Source of the DNA: an uncultured Colwellia sp.
GTDB taxonomy: Bacteria; Pseudomonadota; Gammaproteobacteria; Enterobacterales; Alteromonadaceae
Length of the DNA stretch: 64,000 bases
Assembly (NCBI GenBank): GCA_913062815.1
Contig: CAJXWZ010000019.1
Coordinates: 40,082 to 104,081 of the forward strand
Direction of reading: 5' to 3'
Shown here: positions 36,512 through 46,310 of the stretch, piece after piece
Numbering within the stretch: position 1 is the stretch's first letter
Layout: each line of letters begins with the position of its first letter
The notes under the pieces: model-generated
What the model saw: only the letters and a program-made list of their open reading frames with translations
Told to the model about the DNA's origin: nothing
The model's database searches: none
Program-made: the position numbers and the translations under genes

Positions 36512-36902
36512 TTTCTGCTAACCAAGTAACAAATTCTAAATTTTCTAACATTGCAAATTCTTCATTAGGGATGTCAGATGCCATCAAAGCCAATGGTAAC
36601 TCAGGTATAGACTCAACCGATAAATAGTTAACAGTAATAGCAATCATCACTGCGCCGGCTACAGGAATACCAATATTAACCATAGGGTTAAGCAACCAAG
36701 AAACCAACGTATCAACTGAAAATTGTATTGGCTTATCTTGTGAATTTTTCTGCGCTAAAGCAATCGCCCGTATATGAGCTAAGTCTGCTAATGTTTTATC
36801 AGATAAGTGATTAACTGAATGATCTAACGCGCTATTTACTCTTTGTAAGCTTTCATCATGTGAAGCATTATTGCCATCTTCATACTTAGAAGGTGATTTC
36901 AT
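36489..36902 (-). CDS. DUF3619-like membrane protein, possible anti-sigma factor
   Basis: 137 aa: a cytoplasmic N-terminal helix region (NSALDHSVNHLSDKTLADLAHIRAIALAQK), one membrane helix at about 75-95 (NIGIPVAGAVMIAITVNYL) and a short outer tail ending in ENLEFVTWLAENE. The layout and the final acidic WLAE motif resemble DUF3619, found beside ECF sigma genes in betaproteobacteria. GGAGG lies six nt before the ATG. It overlaps the sigma gene by 17 bp. A cytoplasmic helix plus a membrane span suits an anti-sigma factor, but this is inference. Confidence 0.7.
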   Translation of the reverse strand: MKSPSKYEDGNNASHDESLQRVNSALDHSVNHLSDKTLADLAHIRAIALAQKNSQDKPIQFSVDTLVSWLLNPMVNIGIPVAGAVMIAITVNYLSVESIPELPLALMASDIPNEEFAMLENLEFVTWLAENEQSTLL

Positions 36903-37422
36903 GATCGTCCTCCATCATCGTTCTCAATTTATTTGTGGCTCTAAAATAATGTGTTTTGACACTTCCCTGCGAGCATTGCATTATTTCGGCAGTTTCTGCT
37001 ACTGATAAACCTTCCCAACTGCGTAATAAAAAACATTGTTGTTGTTTAGGTGATAATTGTTTCAAATGCGTCAATGCGGCACTTTGTTGCTGACTTTTCG
37101 CTAATTCATGTTCTGGTGCAGCCAGGCTAATTTCATCCACCTCAGCGGCAGGCCATGCTTCTACTTCATCGGTTTTCCAAAAAAATAATAAATTTTTAAC
37201 TTTTTGGTGACGGTGCCAATCTCGAATTTTATTTTGCAATATTTTATAAAATAACGGTTTCCATTCCTTAGCAGGTTTTTCTTGATAGTTTGTCACTAGT
37301 TTAATCATACTGTCCTGCAATAAATCTAACGCATCAGCATGAGACCCCGTAGCAAACGACGCCATATGATAAGCTCTTTTTTCAATATCAATCAAAAAGG
37401 CCTCCATCGTTAATGGCGGCAC
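36886..37422 (-). CDS. ECF-type RNA polymerase sigma factor
   Basis: 178 aa. Region 2 (HADALDLLQDSMIKLVTNY, WKPLFYKILQNKIRDWHRHQK) and region 4 (LKQLSPKQQQCFLLRSWEGLSVAETAEIMQCSQGSVKTHYFRATNKLR) are clear. It leads a four-gene overlapping operon with a DUF3619 membrane protein, a small secreted protein and DUF3106. The ORF-track start is a GTG; ATG 37407 five codons later is an alternative, and neither has a strong Shine-Dalgarno. No cognate promoter motif was identified. Confidence 0.9.
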   Translation of the reverse strand: MPPLTMEAFLIDIEKRAYHMASFATGSHADALDLLQDSMIKLVTNYQEKPAKEWKPLFYKILQNKIRDWHRHQKVKNLLFFWKTDEVEAWPAAEVDEISLAAPEHELAKSQQQSAALTHLKQLSPKQQQCFLLRSWEGLSVAETAEIMQCSQGSVKTHYFRATNKLRTMMEDDHEITF

Positions 37423-37602
37423 AAAGGCATCATCTGTTGAGTGGGAGTTGTGCTCTACGATAACGCCAAGCTCCGTATTTAGTATCGTGTTATCTATAAT
37501 TTTGACCTATATGGCTTTCACTTACAATTATCCACTGCCTACATAGTTATAAACGACTTAGTAGCGCTTTGGTTGACACACAGAAGTAAAAAATTAACGC
37601 TT

Positions 37603-39600
37603 TTATTCTTTTTCCATAAATTCAACTAAACCACCGGTATCCGCTTGAATCACAAAAGTTTCAATTTTTTGATTATTTTGACTTAACTTAAGTAACCCTA
37701 CTCCACTTTGATTATATAAACTCATTTCAGTTTTAATTGAGGGCTTTCGTTCTCGAATTTTCATGCTTCGGCGTTTGGTAAACCAATTCAGTGGCGAATA
37801 GGTCGCATATAAGAAACTATTTAATTGTTCTAATGTAGTCAATAACGTTTTGGGAAACTGATTTTTAATACCACTGCAAGTAATCTGTACAATTTTAGAA
37901 CTGTTCCGTTTAAATCGATGAGTGATTTCATAAACGAACGAGTAATGCACATCACCTGACAAAATAATGAAGTTAGGTGGCGTTTTATGGTGGCGAAAAA
38001 TATTTAGCATGACGTTTGCTGTACCTGAATGAGCCATCCAATTTTCTGCATCTACTAATAATGGTTTACCAAAAAAGGTAAAGATACGCTGAACCGTCTC
38101 AATTAACTTAACCCCGTAAATTGGTGCAGGCGATACCAAAATAATATCGGGTTGATTAATGAGTTCTTGTTGTAATTCAGATAATGACTCCCAATCCATT
38201 AAACCTGATGGCTTGCCAGCATTGCTTTCTGAGCGCCAACGCCTTGTTCTGGTATCTAATACAACGATTTTAGGCGAGGTTGCTAACGAGTAATGCCATT
38301 CATCCCATGATAATAACATATCAATAAGTTGCATATGATCTTGGACTCCTTCATTAGCGAAGTGCTTAGGTACGCTTGTCATCAATGCAGTAAACTTGTC
38401 CGGCATATTTCCCCAACCTTGACATAGCCAATAGCCAATTAGGGCGTTTCCTAAGATTTGTTTTGAAAAGCTATTGTTATAGGCTGCCTCTTCCCAACCC
38501 CGTGTTAGATTCCAATCATCTGTTATATCATGATCATCAAATATCATATAAATGGGCAGATGTGCTAGGGCGCGTCTTACCTTAAAAAGACCAGATGAAA
38601 ACTCGTTGATTGTCACAAGCTCACTTTGATACTTTTTGTGAAAAGGTTGAGGAATATTAGTTTGCTTATCTAGAGATAAATCAGTCAGACCCCACAGCTC
38701 TGGCGACCATACAAGTAAATACATCGCCATAATTTCAGCAAGGGATACTAAATGATTTTTAGCATTAGCCGACGTAAAAATTGGCTTTTTACTGGTAACA
38801 AAAAACTTATTTATATTACCGTTTAAAGCACTTTCATGAGGCAGAATTTGTTCTCTTCGATAATAGCAAAATTCACTAGCAAAAAGCTGCTGGCTATTAT
38901 TAACAAGATTCTTTTCTGCTTGCTCATTATTCCAGGACTCATCGAACAAACCGAGTAATTGTATTACTTGATGAATTGCAACTAACATAGGGCCAGCAAC
39001 ATCATCAGCATAAACTTGATCGCCAGACATCATTAGCATCGAAGGCCGTTTTTCTGCAGAAAGACTGCTTTCTTTCAACAAGCGATCTACTTGACACAAA
39101 CCATCACGGCTTACAAAATGCGGTTTACGACAAGAGCCATGCAGCATTTCTTTAATCGTTTTTTTAATGACAAAATTGGGGAGCTTTTGGTGCTCGTATA
39201 CTAAACTAGGTAACAACTCGACTAAACTATATTCAGAGGTTGCATCTAGAAAAGAAAAATCATATTCCAAAATTTCATTTATCGGAAAACCCACCTCTGC
39301 TTTTAAGGTGATTAAATTGATATAGGCGTGTTGGCCTATTTGGACTTGTTGTATTTCTTGTGCTGTTAAGCGTTTATCAAAAAGTGCACGATTTTCATTT
39401 TTAACGATTAATTTACAAGAAACTGTAAAGGGCTTTGTGGTCACTAACCAAAAATTAACTTGATCAGCGGCACAGTGCCTCACAATAGGACCAGCAACAA
39501 TAGGCGGCAATGAAGTTTGAATGCTAATGGTAACCCCTAAGCGGTTTGGTAATAATTCAATTGTTAATAGAGCCCAATATCTTAATATAACTACTATCAA
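37603..39600 (-). CDS. PhoD-like metallophosphatase, apparently cytoplasmic
   Basis: 665 aa with the metal-binding motifs of the alkaline phosphatase D/PhoD-like superfamily: MMSGDQVYADD, IYMIFDDHDITDDWNLTRGWE and FIILSGDVHYSFVYEI. Unlike classical PhoD it has no Tat or Sec signal, and the first 120 residues are a separate beta-rich region. The family hydrolyses phosphodiester or monoester bonds; the substrate here is unknown. The start is a TTG without a visible ribosome site, so the true N-terminus may be internal. Next gene upstream is hrpB (73 bp). Confidence 0.8.
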   Translation of the reverse strand: MIVVILRYWALLTIELLPNRLGVTISIQTSLPPIVAGPIVRHCAADQVNFWLVTTKPFTVSCKLIVKNENRALFDKRLTAQEIQQVQIGQHAYINLITLKAEVGFPINEILEYDFSFLDATSEYSLVELLPSLVYEHQKLPNFVIKKTIKEMLHGSCRKPHFVSRDGLCQVDRLLKESSLSAEKRPSMLMMSGDQVYADDVAGPMLVAIHQVIQLLGLFDESWNNEQAEKNLVNNSQQLFASEFCYYRREQILPHESALNGNINKFFVTSKKPIFTSANAKNHLVSLAEIMAMYLLVWSPELWGLTDLSLDKQTNIPQPFHKKYQSELVTINEFSSGLFKVRRALAHLPIYMIFDDHDITDDWNLTRGWEEAAYNNSFSKQILGNALIGYWLCQGWGNMPDKFTALMTSVPKHFANEGVQDHMQLIDMLLSWDEWHYSLATSPKIVVLDTRTRRWRSESNAGKPSGLMDWESLSELQQELINQPDIILVSPAPIYGVKLIETVQRIFTFFGKPLLVDAENWMAHSGTANVMLNIFRHHKTPPNFIILSGDVHYSFVYEITHRFKRNSSKIVQITCSGIKNQFPKTLLTTLEQLNSFLYATYSPLNWFTKRRSMKIRERKPSIKTEMSLYNQSGVGLLKLSQNNQKIETFVIQADTGGLVEFMEKE

Positions 39601-39673
39601 AGTAGAGCAATTAATTAGCTTTTTTTACCTTATATAATGTTTTCAGAATAATGCTCTTGCTAGCAACAAAGCC

Positions 39674-42175
39674 CTACCTCTTTCGACTTTTAATAGAACG
39701 ACCTGCTTGCTCAGAAAATGGGTCAACCGGCCATCGATGCTTGGGATATTTAGCTCGCATGTCTTTTGCAACGTCAGTATATGAACCACCCCAAAAGTTC
39801 GCTAAATCACTCGTAATCTGAATGGGTCTTCTCGCAGGAGAGAGTAATTCAAACCTTAATGCAATGCTATTTCCTGCCAACATGGGTGAGGCAAGCTCTC
39901 CTAAAACCTCTTGTAACACCACAGAAATCGTTGGCCCTTGGTGACTGTCATAAATGATAGGTATGTTTTTATTACTAGGCGTTACATATATTTTCGGTGC
40001 TTGAGTTGCGAGTGTTTTCGATTCATCAAATGTTAACATTGATGTTAATAATGGCAAGATTTTTACTTTTTTTAGTTCAGACAATTTTTTAATATTAGCC
40101 ACATAGGGCAATAGCCATTCTTCAGAGTTGGCCATGATGCTTGCCTCTGTGAGAACTGGGAATTGCTTAACTTTACCACCAAGCCAGACAACTCTGGCCA
40201 GCCATTCATCACACTCTTTAGTCCAGCTTAAAATGCTGCCAAAGTCGGTTTTTAGCAAGGATTTTATACTGTCTAATATGAATTCAGCAGGTACATCATT
40301 GTTTCTTGTTTCTTCGATGATAATGCTACCATATTTTTTTAATACTCTTGCATACACATTGTTCTTATTAGGCGACAACTGGTATTCTGTTTTTTCTGAT
40401 ATCTCGTGAGAAAAATGCGCGAACAGTTGGTGCTTACTAAAAGGTATGGCACTAAATACACGCCCTTCTCTTTTTTGTGCATCGCAATCATTAACGACTA
40501 AATACTCATGATTAATCAATGGATCTGATTCAAGTAGATAGACGCCTTTACCATTGGCTAATTGATACTTATTGCTATTAGTGGAGCGTCTTTTAGCTAA
40601 CCTTTCAGGAAAAGCTAGCAGCAATAGGTAAGCTGCAATATCTGCTACTTCTGACAGTTCGACTTTGCTTTTGGTGTGCTTTATCGATGACTTCAGTGTA
40701 CGCACATCTTTACTTACCGTTTTTAATGCATTTCGATTCACCTGTGAATTTTTAACATACTCATGGTCAATAAGAATATACAATCGGATTAACAAATCCG
40801 CACTGTCAGTACGCTGTAATATATCCCGTTCAGATAATAGCGCGGCAATATTACATGCTATTTCACATGCTTGATTACCCTTAGCAACCAACAGCATTTT
40901 TGCCAGCCTTGGATGAACCGGAAGCGCACTGGCTTGTTTGCCAAGAGTGGTGATTTTTCCAAAATGATCCAACATAGCTAACTTGCTGAGTAAGTCTTGA
41001 GTGGAATCAAAGTGAGCTTGAGGAGGTGGCGTTAACCAGTTGATCTCTTTATAATCTGTGTGACCTGCGCTAGCCAGCTCTAACACAGCATCAGCTAAAT
41101 CAGCATTCAGAATTTCTTCTTGTTGATAATCACTCAACGATAGATGTTCAGATTCACTCCATAGCCTAAAACACTTACCGGCTGATAATCTACCAGCACG
41201 GCCTTTGCGTTGTTCTGCGGATGCTTTTGAAATTTTAGCTGTTAATAATTTTGACATGCCACTCGAGGGGTTAAAAGTCAGTCTTTTTTCCAATCCTGAA
41301 TCTATAACGCAAGTAACACCTTCAATGGTTAAACTAGTTTCGGCAATGTTAGTGGTGAAAATAATTTTTCTACAGCCATCAGGAGCCGGCAGAATTGCCT
41401 GTTCTTGCTCTACTAATGGTAATGAACCATATAATGGCACAAAATTAAATTGATGTTGTTCACCAAATGTTGATTCCGCATAGGAAATACAGCGCTTAAT
41501 ATCGGCAATACCGGGAAGAAAAACTAAAATGTCTCCTTGGTCTTCAATAACATTCAATATGGTTTTGCAAACATTCGCTGCTAATTGCGTTTTGTCCGAT
41601 TTTTTATGCACAACACTTACCGGATATGATCTTCCTTCACACAAAATAACGGGAGCGCCATTAAGATAGTTAGAGATTAATTTAGTATCAAGTGTTGCAG
41701 ACATCACTAGAATGCGTAAATCTTCACGAATAATCTGTTGAATTTCTGTAGATAACATCAATGACAAGTCAGTATTTATCGAGCGTTCATGAAATTCATC
41801 AAAGATAATCAAGCCAACACCTGCTAATTCAGGGTTTGATTGCAATCTTCTTGTTAAAACACCTTCAGTTAAGATCTCAAGCCTTGTTGCTGCTGATATT
41901 CTTTTTTCATTTTTTACTTGATAGCCGACAGTTTCACCAACGTTTTCTCCCAAACACCGAGCTAAATAGTGCGCAATAGATCTTGCTGCCATGCGTCTTG
42001 GTTCAAGCATAATAATGCGCTGACCCACCAAGAAGTCTGCTTTTAGTAGCTCAAGTGGTACAACTGTAGATTTACCTGCGCCAGGTTCAGCCTGTAAAAC
42101 GATACTCTGGTTATTTTTTAATTCATTTAAAAGTCGGGAAATGACTTTATTTATTGGGAAGATAATTTTAACCAC
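39674..42175 (-). CDS. hrpB: ATP-dependent helicase HrpB (DEAH box)
   Basis: 833 aa (E. coli HrpB 809). Walker A QAEPGAGKSTVVPLELL, DEFHERSINTDL in place of DEAH, motif III MSATLD, and motif VI EQRKGRAGRLSAGKCFRLW are visible, followed by the HrpB-specific C-terminal domain (PARRPIQITSDLANFWGGSYTDVAKDMRAKYPKHRWPVDP). Its cellular role remains poorly defined. Starts at GTG. Preceded by a 235-bp gap with nothing recognisable. Confidence 0.95.
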   Translation of the reverse strand: MVKIIFPINKVISRLLNELKNNQSIVLQAEPGAGKSTVVPLELLKADFLVGQRIIMLEPRRMAARSIAHYLARCLGENVGETVGYQVKNEKRISAATRLEILTEGVLTRRLQSNPELAGVGLIIFDEFHERSINTDLSLMLSTEIQQIIREDLRILVMSATLDTKLISNYLNGAPVILCEGRSYPVSVVHKKSDKTQLAANVCKTILNVIEDQGDILVFLPGIADIKRCISYAESTFGEQHQFNFVPLYGSLPLVEQEQAILPAPDGCRKIIFTTNIAETSLTIEGVTCVIDSGLEKRLTFNPSSGMSKLLTAKISKASAEQRKGRAGRLSAGKCFRLWSESEHLSLSDYQQEEILNADLADAVLELASAGHTDYKEINWLTPPPQAHFDSTQDLLSKLAMLDHFGKITTLGKQASALPVHPRLAKMLLVAKGNQACEIACNIAALLSERDILQRTDSADLLIRLYILIDHEYVKNSQVNRNALKTVSKDVRTLKSSIKHTKSKVELSEVADIAAYLLLLAFPERLAKRRSTNSNKYQLANGKGVYLLESDPLINHEYLVVNDCDAQKREGRVFSAIPFSKHQLFAHFSHEISEKTEYQLSPNKNNVYARVLKKYGSIIIEETRNNDVPAEFILDSIKSLLKTDFGSILSWTKECDEWLARVVWLGGKVKQFPVLTEASIMANSEEWLLPYVANIKKLSELKKVKILPLLTSMLTFDESKTLATQAPKIYVTPSNKNIPIIYDSHQGPTISVVLQEVLGELASPMLAGNSIALRFELLSPARRPIQITSDLANFWGGSYTDVAKDMRAKYPKHRWPVDPFSEQAGRSIKSRKR

Positions 42176-42410
42176 TCTACTTATTTATTTTAGCACTTAG
42201 GGGATCTAACTTGGATAGTGACTCAGCTGGTAATCGCACACAGTTAAGCTAATGAAGACACAATATATTTCAATTTATAAACATACTTCGAGTTAATGCT
42301 TTACCAAAATAAACACTAAAACAAATGCAACTCAAAGTACATCACAACATATTACTACTTTCGCTAAATATTAATGGCTAATTAAATAATGCATCATATG
42401 CATATTAGAA

Positions 42411-43877
42411 TCATTTTACTATTTTAATCCATTCACCTGCGCTAATTTTTTTTCTGGGGTACAAACCATTGATTAAACGTAAATGTTGCTCGGTATAAAC
42501 CCCTAATTTGATGTGTTTAGCTAAACCCTCCATCGTTGTTTTATCATTGGCTTTAACGTAATGAATGGTTTTTGATTTACGCGGTTTGGCTTGACTACGT
42601 TCAGGACGAAAACTTCGTATACTTTTCAGAAAAAGCTTGTCGTAATCGATACCTTCTTGAGCTTCCATTACGGTTCCAGCAAGTAAATATGCCCTACTGC
42701 CTTGAAAAATTACCGCCACCCTATTGCCTACTTTGCTGTCTCCTTTGTATGCGATAGCAGTGTGTCCAATTAAACCAAACTGCTTAAAATTTTCTGAATG
42801 TGTTAATTTTTGATCGGGTAATACACTGCGTAAATAACTACTAGGCGATTGTTTTGATTTAACTCTTGCAACCATTAGCGATATTTCAGCACTTTTGTCC
42901 TTAGGTTTTGCAATTATGGCTTGCCTCATATTGTGAACCTCCCATCCTTCAGGGTAAAGAAATGAAAAGCCTAGCTTTTTATGAAGATACCGGCCCTTTT
43001 CTAAAGGGCGTTCTTTTACTTTTGCATTATAATTTATGCCGAATACTAAACCCTCTGTATGTTCACGGTATTGTGCTTTGTTTGTTAAATTAATTTGATT
43101 ATCGGGTAAGGTGCCCGCTTTAGCGATAACTTCTTTCAATCTTAAATCGTTGCGCGGGTGAGTAGAAAATACCCCATGGTAACTCTTAATTTTTTTCCCT
43201 TCGGTTTTAGCGCGATAACGAGAAAACTTTTCATGATCTTTAAGTACGCCAATGGTTTCAACCATAGCGTGAGGGTCGTAGCCGCTATTCACTAGGTATT
43301 CTGCACCAAAGCCATCTGCTTCTAATTCCATATCTCTACCATAGCCTTTAATTGCTGCATCTCCCCACATATTCGTTACATCACCAACAATGCCACTTCC
43401 GGTCGTTAACACACTGGTAATGGTTAAGGCACTCGCTCCTTTTTTTGCTGTGTCTTGACGAATTACATGGCGTGCAGTTATATGGCCTACTTCATGGGCT
43501 AACACAGCAGCAAGCTGAGCTTCTGAATCTAAATAGGCAAGTAAACCGCGGTTAATGTATATATAACCGCCGGGTAGTGCAAAAGCATTAATATCAGGTG
43601 CATCTATAATAGTAAAAAAGTAGTCGATATCTGGACGGTGACTATTTTTAGCGACTTTTTGACCTATGTCGTTTACATACTTTGCCAACGCCTCATCTTG
43701 ATAGATTGGCATTGATTTGAGTATTTTTTCGTGAAGCTCTTTACCTTTAGCAATTTCGGCGCTTTCTGACATCATCACTAAATCAGGCCGTCCTGTAGCA
43801 GGATTAATAGAGCAGCCGTTAACAAAAAGCATAGGTAAAAGGAGAACACAAATTAATATCCGATTATTGACAGACAT
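42411..43877 (-). CDS. M48-family lipoprotein metalloprotease with LysM-like C-terminus
   Basis: 488 aa from ATG 43877 (GAGG six nt upstream, overlapping the previous stop; ORF track starts at GTG two codons earlier). Lipoprotein signal (LLPMLFVNGCSIN), then an M48 domain with AHEVGHITARH (near residue 130) and a later ELEADGFGAEYL zinc ligand, as in BepA/LoiP-type proteases. The C-terminus (YVKANDKTTMEGLAKHIKL..INGLYPRKKISAGEWIKIV) resembles a LysM peptidoglycan-binding fold. It is the last gene of the large 13-gene operon, so it may mature or quality-control envelope components of that complex. Confidence 0.87.
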   Translation of the reverse strand: MSVNNRILICVLLLPMLFVNGCSINPATGRPDLVMMSESAEIAKGKELHEKILKSMPIYQDEALAKYVNDIGQKVAKNSHRPDIDYFFTIIDAPDINAFALPGGYIYINRGLLAYLDSEAQLAAVLAHEVGHITARHVIRQDTAKKGASALTITSVLTTGSGIVGDVTNMWGDAAIKGYGRDMELEADGFGAEYLVNSGYDPHAMVETIGVLKDHEKFSRYRAKTEGKKIKSYHGVFSTHPRNDLRLKEVIAKAGTLPDNQINLTNKAQYREHTEGLVFGINYNAKVKERPLEKGRYLHKKLGFSFLYPEGWEVHNMRQAIIAKPKDKSAEISLMVARVKSKQSPSSYLRSVLPDQKLTHSENFKQFGLIGHTAIAYKGDSKVGNRVAVIFQGSRAYLLAGTVMEAQEGIDYDKLFLKSIRSFRPERSQAKPRKSKTIHYVKANDKTTMEGLAKHIKLGVYTEQHLRLINGLYPRKKISAGEWIKIVK

Positions 43878-43885
43878 ATTCACCT

Positions 43886-44566
43886 CTAATTAGTTAATTT
43901 ATCAGACGTTTTGAAAAACGTTTGTAATTGCAATGCCATAGCTTCACACGCATCGGTTTGCACTGTGGCAATAAGTGGAATAGGTATGACAACCGCAGGT
44001 ACGTATGATGTACCTTCTGCAAAACTGCTCACTTTTCCAATTTGATATTTGGTTTGGTAGTCCCAAATAGACGCTTCGTATTGCGCTTGGCTATCCCAAG
44101 TACCAAAGCCAAAACAGCTTATACCCACCGTACTTATGCTGCAGCTAATGCTACCACTACTACGTGTTTTTTCAGTGTTGCCATCAATCCAAATAATGTA
44201 ATGAACGTTATATTCGTTAAATATATTTTTTACTTTGTCATATCGTAATAAGCGGTGGAGGTCTTTAATATGATTAGGTGCGGTACGTGCTTCAAACCAA
44301 GGGTATAACCTATCGACAAATTCCGTTTCAGGAATCACATTGATACCTTTATCTCCTTTAGCTAAGTTTTTTCCAACACACGACACTAGCTCTGGTTCGG
44401 TCTCATAATCACTACCGGTTCGTCTACCAATAACAACAACAGATTCACCTTGCAGCAACTCACTTTCTGTTACTTTTACTTGATCAATAGTTACTGTGGT
44501 ACAGGCGTTAATACTTAACAATGCTAACAAGATTAAATATTGCTTGATGGGGAATACGCATTTCAT
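43886..44566 (-). CDS. Lipoprotein of unknown function in the large envelope operon
   Basis: 226 aa with a lipobox (LLALLSINACTTV). The body includes VVVIGRRTGSDYETEPELVSCVGKNLAK and a cysteine-containing SGSISCSISTVGISCFGFGTWD. The C-terminus has a hydrophobic stretch (YVPAVVIPIPLIATVQTDACEAMALQL). I do not recognise a family; the beginning recalls lipoproteins that sense or modulate envelope processes, but that is weak. AGGAG precedes the ATG. It ends next to the M48 gene, whose Shine-Dalgarno abuts its stop. Confidence 0.75.
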   Translation of the reverse strand: MKCVFPIKQYLILLALLSINACTTVTIDQVKVTESELLQGESVVVIGRRTGSDYETEPELVSCVGKNLAKGDKGINVIPETEFVDRLYPWFEARTAPNHIKDLHRLLRYDKVKNIFNEYNVHYIIWIDGNTEKTRSSGSISCSISTVGISCFGFGTWDSQAQYEASIWDYQTKYQIGKVSSFAEGTSYVPAVVIPIPLIATVQTDACEAMALQLQTFFKTSDKLTN

Positions 44567-44590
44567 AAATAACTCCTGATAAACGATTAA

Positions 44591-45277
44591 TTAGTTTGCT
44601 GGTGGTACTGCCGCAACAATAGTGGTTTTTGGATTGCTTATTCTAAAAGCTGACATTTGTTCACGTTGTTTCAGCCACTGTTTTATTTCGGGAATGTGAT
44701 TAAAGCGTAATATAATACCGGCGCCTACGTCTCGTAAGGCTACAATCATAGCTTCATTCAAGGCTTTTTCTTGGCTTTTAAACATCGCAGTAGGGGTTTT
44801 ACCATAGGCGGTTTGAATCCAATCTGCGATAACATTTCCTTGAGCATCTAGCACTTTCAAATGATATTTAATCCACACTTCGAACATGTTTATTTTAGTT
44901 TCTACAGGCATGTTGTATTGAAATTCTTCAATCATAGGATAGAAAAACATATCGATTGAATCGTCGTTGGTTGGTACTACTTCTTTAGAGTAGATTACTT
45001 GTTCAAACATGCTTTCTAATACGGTACTAAATAGCTCAACTTGGGCCTTTCCCATGGAAATTTCTTTTTCTTCTCGCTCTTCATCCTTTTCAATGTAGTT
45101 ATAATTCGCAAAATCGGGATGATAAACAACTGCTACTGTTAATGGTAAAGGGTTAACTACCGGCGTAGGAAAATAACCCTTTACAACGACCTTAGTAGTA
45201 CAACCAAAAAGTATCGCACATGTCAGTAGTAATATAATTCTTGCTAGTTTCTTCACTGTTGCTTCATATAGTTTCAT
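44591..45277 (-). CDS. Lipoprotein of unknown function in the large envelope operon
   Basis: 228 aa from ATG 45277 (ORF track starts 12 codons earlier within the preceding gene's end). Lipobox near ILLLTCAILFGCTT. The body (PLPLTVAVVYHPDFANYNY, DSIDMFFYPMIEEFQYNMPVETKINMFEVWIKYHLKVLDAQGNVIADWIQTAYGKT) looks like a compact beta/alpha domain similar in layout to periplasmic accessory lipoproteins that report on outer-membrane assembly. No named family recognised. Confidence 0.72.
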   Translation of the reverse strand: MKLYEATVKKLARIILLLTCAILFGCTTKVVVKGYFPTPVVNPLPLTVAVVYHPDFANYNYIEKDEEREEKEISMGKAQVELFSTVLESMFEQVIYSKEVVPTNDDSIDMFFYPMIEEFQYNMPVETKINMFEVWIKYHLKVLDAQGNVIADWIQTAYGKTPTAMFKSQEKALNEAMIVALRDVGAGIILRFNHIPEIKQWLKQREQMSAFRISNPKTTIVAAVPPAN

Positions 45278-45299
45278 AAGATAATTTCTCGTATATTGA

Positions 45300-46301
45300 T
45301 TATGGCTCGACACTATTTAATCCGACAAATGTGCCACCATTACGATAGGTAAGTTCTCGCATTAACGTAGCAAAACGGATCCCTGTCTTTTGCAAATGAG
45401 TAGGACGCATAAATTGCACCGGAAAACCAACCGCATGTATTCGAACTAAACGCTCATTGTTGGCGTTAATTTTATTTATTACCGACACGGTTTTTAAAAC
45501 TTGCTGGATAGAACGACCAGAAAATTCATCGCCCATGACATATAAGCTAATTTTTTTGTCTTGACTAAAAAAAGTACGAATGGCTTTTTGTACTCCTTCT
45601 ACCGGGCTACTATTACTGAACGGGTTCCACGATCTTAGCCGTTTGATTACTGCTGCTCTGCGCGAGTTGGTATCGGGTATCCATTTACGTTGATAACTGG
45701 TAAACATATATTTCCCCATATCATTCATAATTTGAATGCCTTTAACTTCAGGGTATATATTTAATATGGCAATAACCTCTTCAAGTAGTTTGGGCCAAGC
45801 GTAATTAAACATACTGCCTGAGGTATCAATAATAAAAATTAGATATTCGCTATCAACAGGTATCCCACCAATTAAATTATTGGTGCTTTTATAATTTTTG
45901 CCCAGTAATCTCTCCATTTCAACAGACAGAGACTGCAAAGCTATGGCAAGGTCACCTTTTTCTTTTTCGCTAATTGAAGCTGCTTTCGCTATTTGTGCGT
46001 ATTGAGCTTCAATTAATGCATGTCGTGTACGTAAAATTGCAATGCGCTTTTTTTCAGCGTCGATTTGTTCATGTTTAGCATTTAAATAACGGTTGAATAT
46101 TGTTGTTTCTCCCCTAATGGTAAACAACTGTTCTTGCAGTTTTTTAATTTGACCGTCTAACTGTACCGTTGCTTCTTCTAATACAACTGGCTCCATGGTT
46201 TTGGTGATCATCAGTAATAAAACAATGGCACCAAACCCACAACAGATGATGTCTAAAAATGCGATAGAAAAATCTTCAGAGCTTCTCGATTTACGCTTCA
46301 T
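45300..46301 (-). CDS. vWA-domain membrane protein with MotB/ExbD-like TM helix (second copy)
   Basis: 333 aa from the second ATG (AGGAGG five nt upstream). A short basic N-terminus is followed by one membrane helix that begins with an aspartate, SIAFLDIICCGFGAIVLLLMI (about 13-33), then a coiled coil (about 44-135) and a von Willebrand A domain with an intact MIDAS (IFIIDTSGSMF, near 155-166). Helix position and Asp recall MotB (AYADFMTAMMAFFLVMWL) and ExbD (PFIDVMLVLLIIFM). Most of the protein should be periplasmic. Pairs with the neighbouring vWA gene and the MotA/TolQ-like gene. Confidence 0.82.
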   Translation of the reverse strand: MKRKSRSSEDFSIAFLDIICCGFGAIVLLLMITKTMEPVVLEEATVQLDGQIKKLQEQLFTIRGETTIFNRYLNAKHEQIDAEKKRIAILRTRHALIEAQYAQIAKAASISEKEKGDLAIALQSLSVEMERLLGKNYKSTNNLIGGIPVDSEYLIFIIDTSGSMFNYAWPKLLEEVIAILNIYPEVKGIQIMNDMGKYMFTSYQRKWIPDTNSRRAAVIKRLRSWNPFSNSSPVEGVQKAIRTFFSQDKKISLYVMGDEFSGRSIQQVLKTVSVINKINANNERLVRIHAVGFPVQFMRPTHLQKTGIRFATLMRELTYRNGGTFVGLNSVEP

Positions 46302-46310
46302 CATACCCTC

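Noticed and set aside
39674-42175. Possible HrpA rather than HrpB
   Set aside because: The length of about 830 aa and the HrpB-type C-terminal ending (KHRWPVDP) fit HrpB; HrpA is about 1300 aa.
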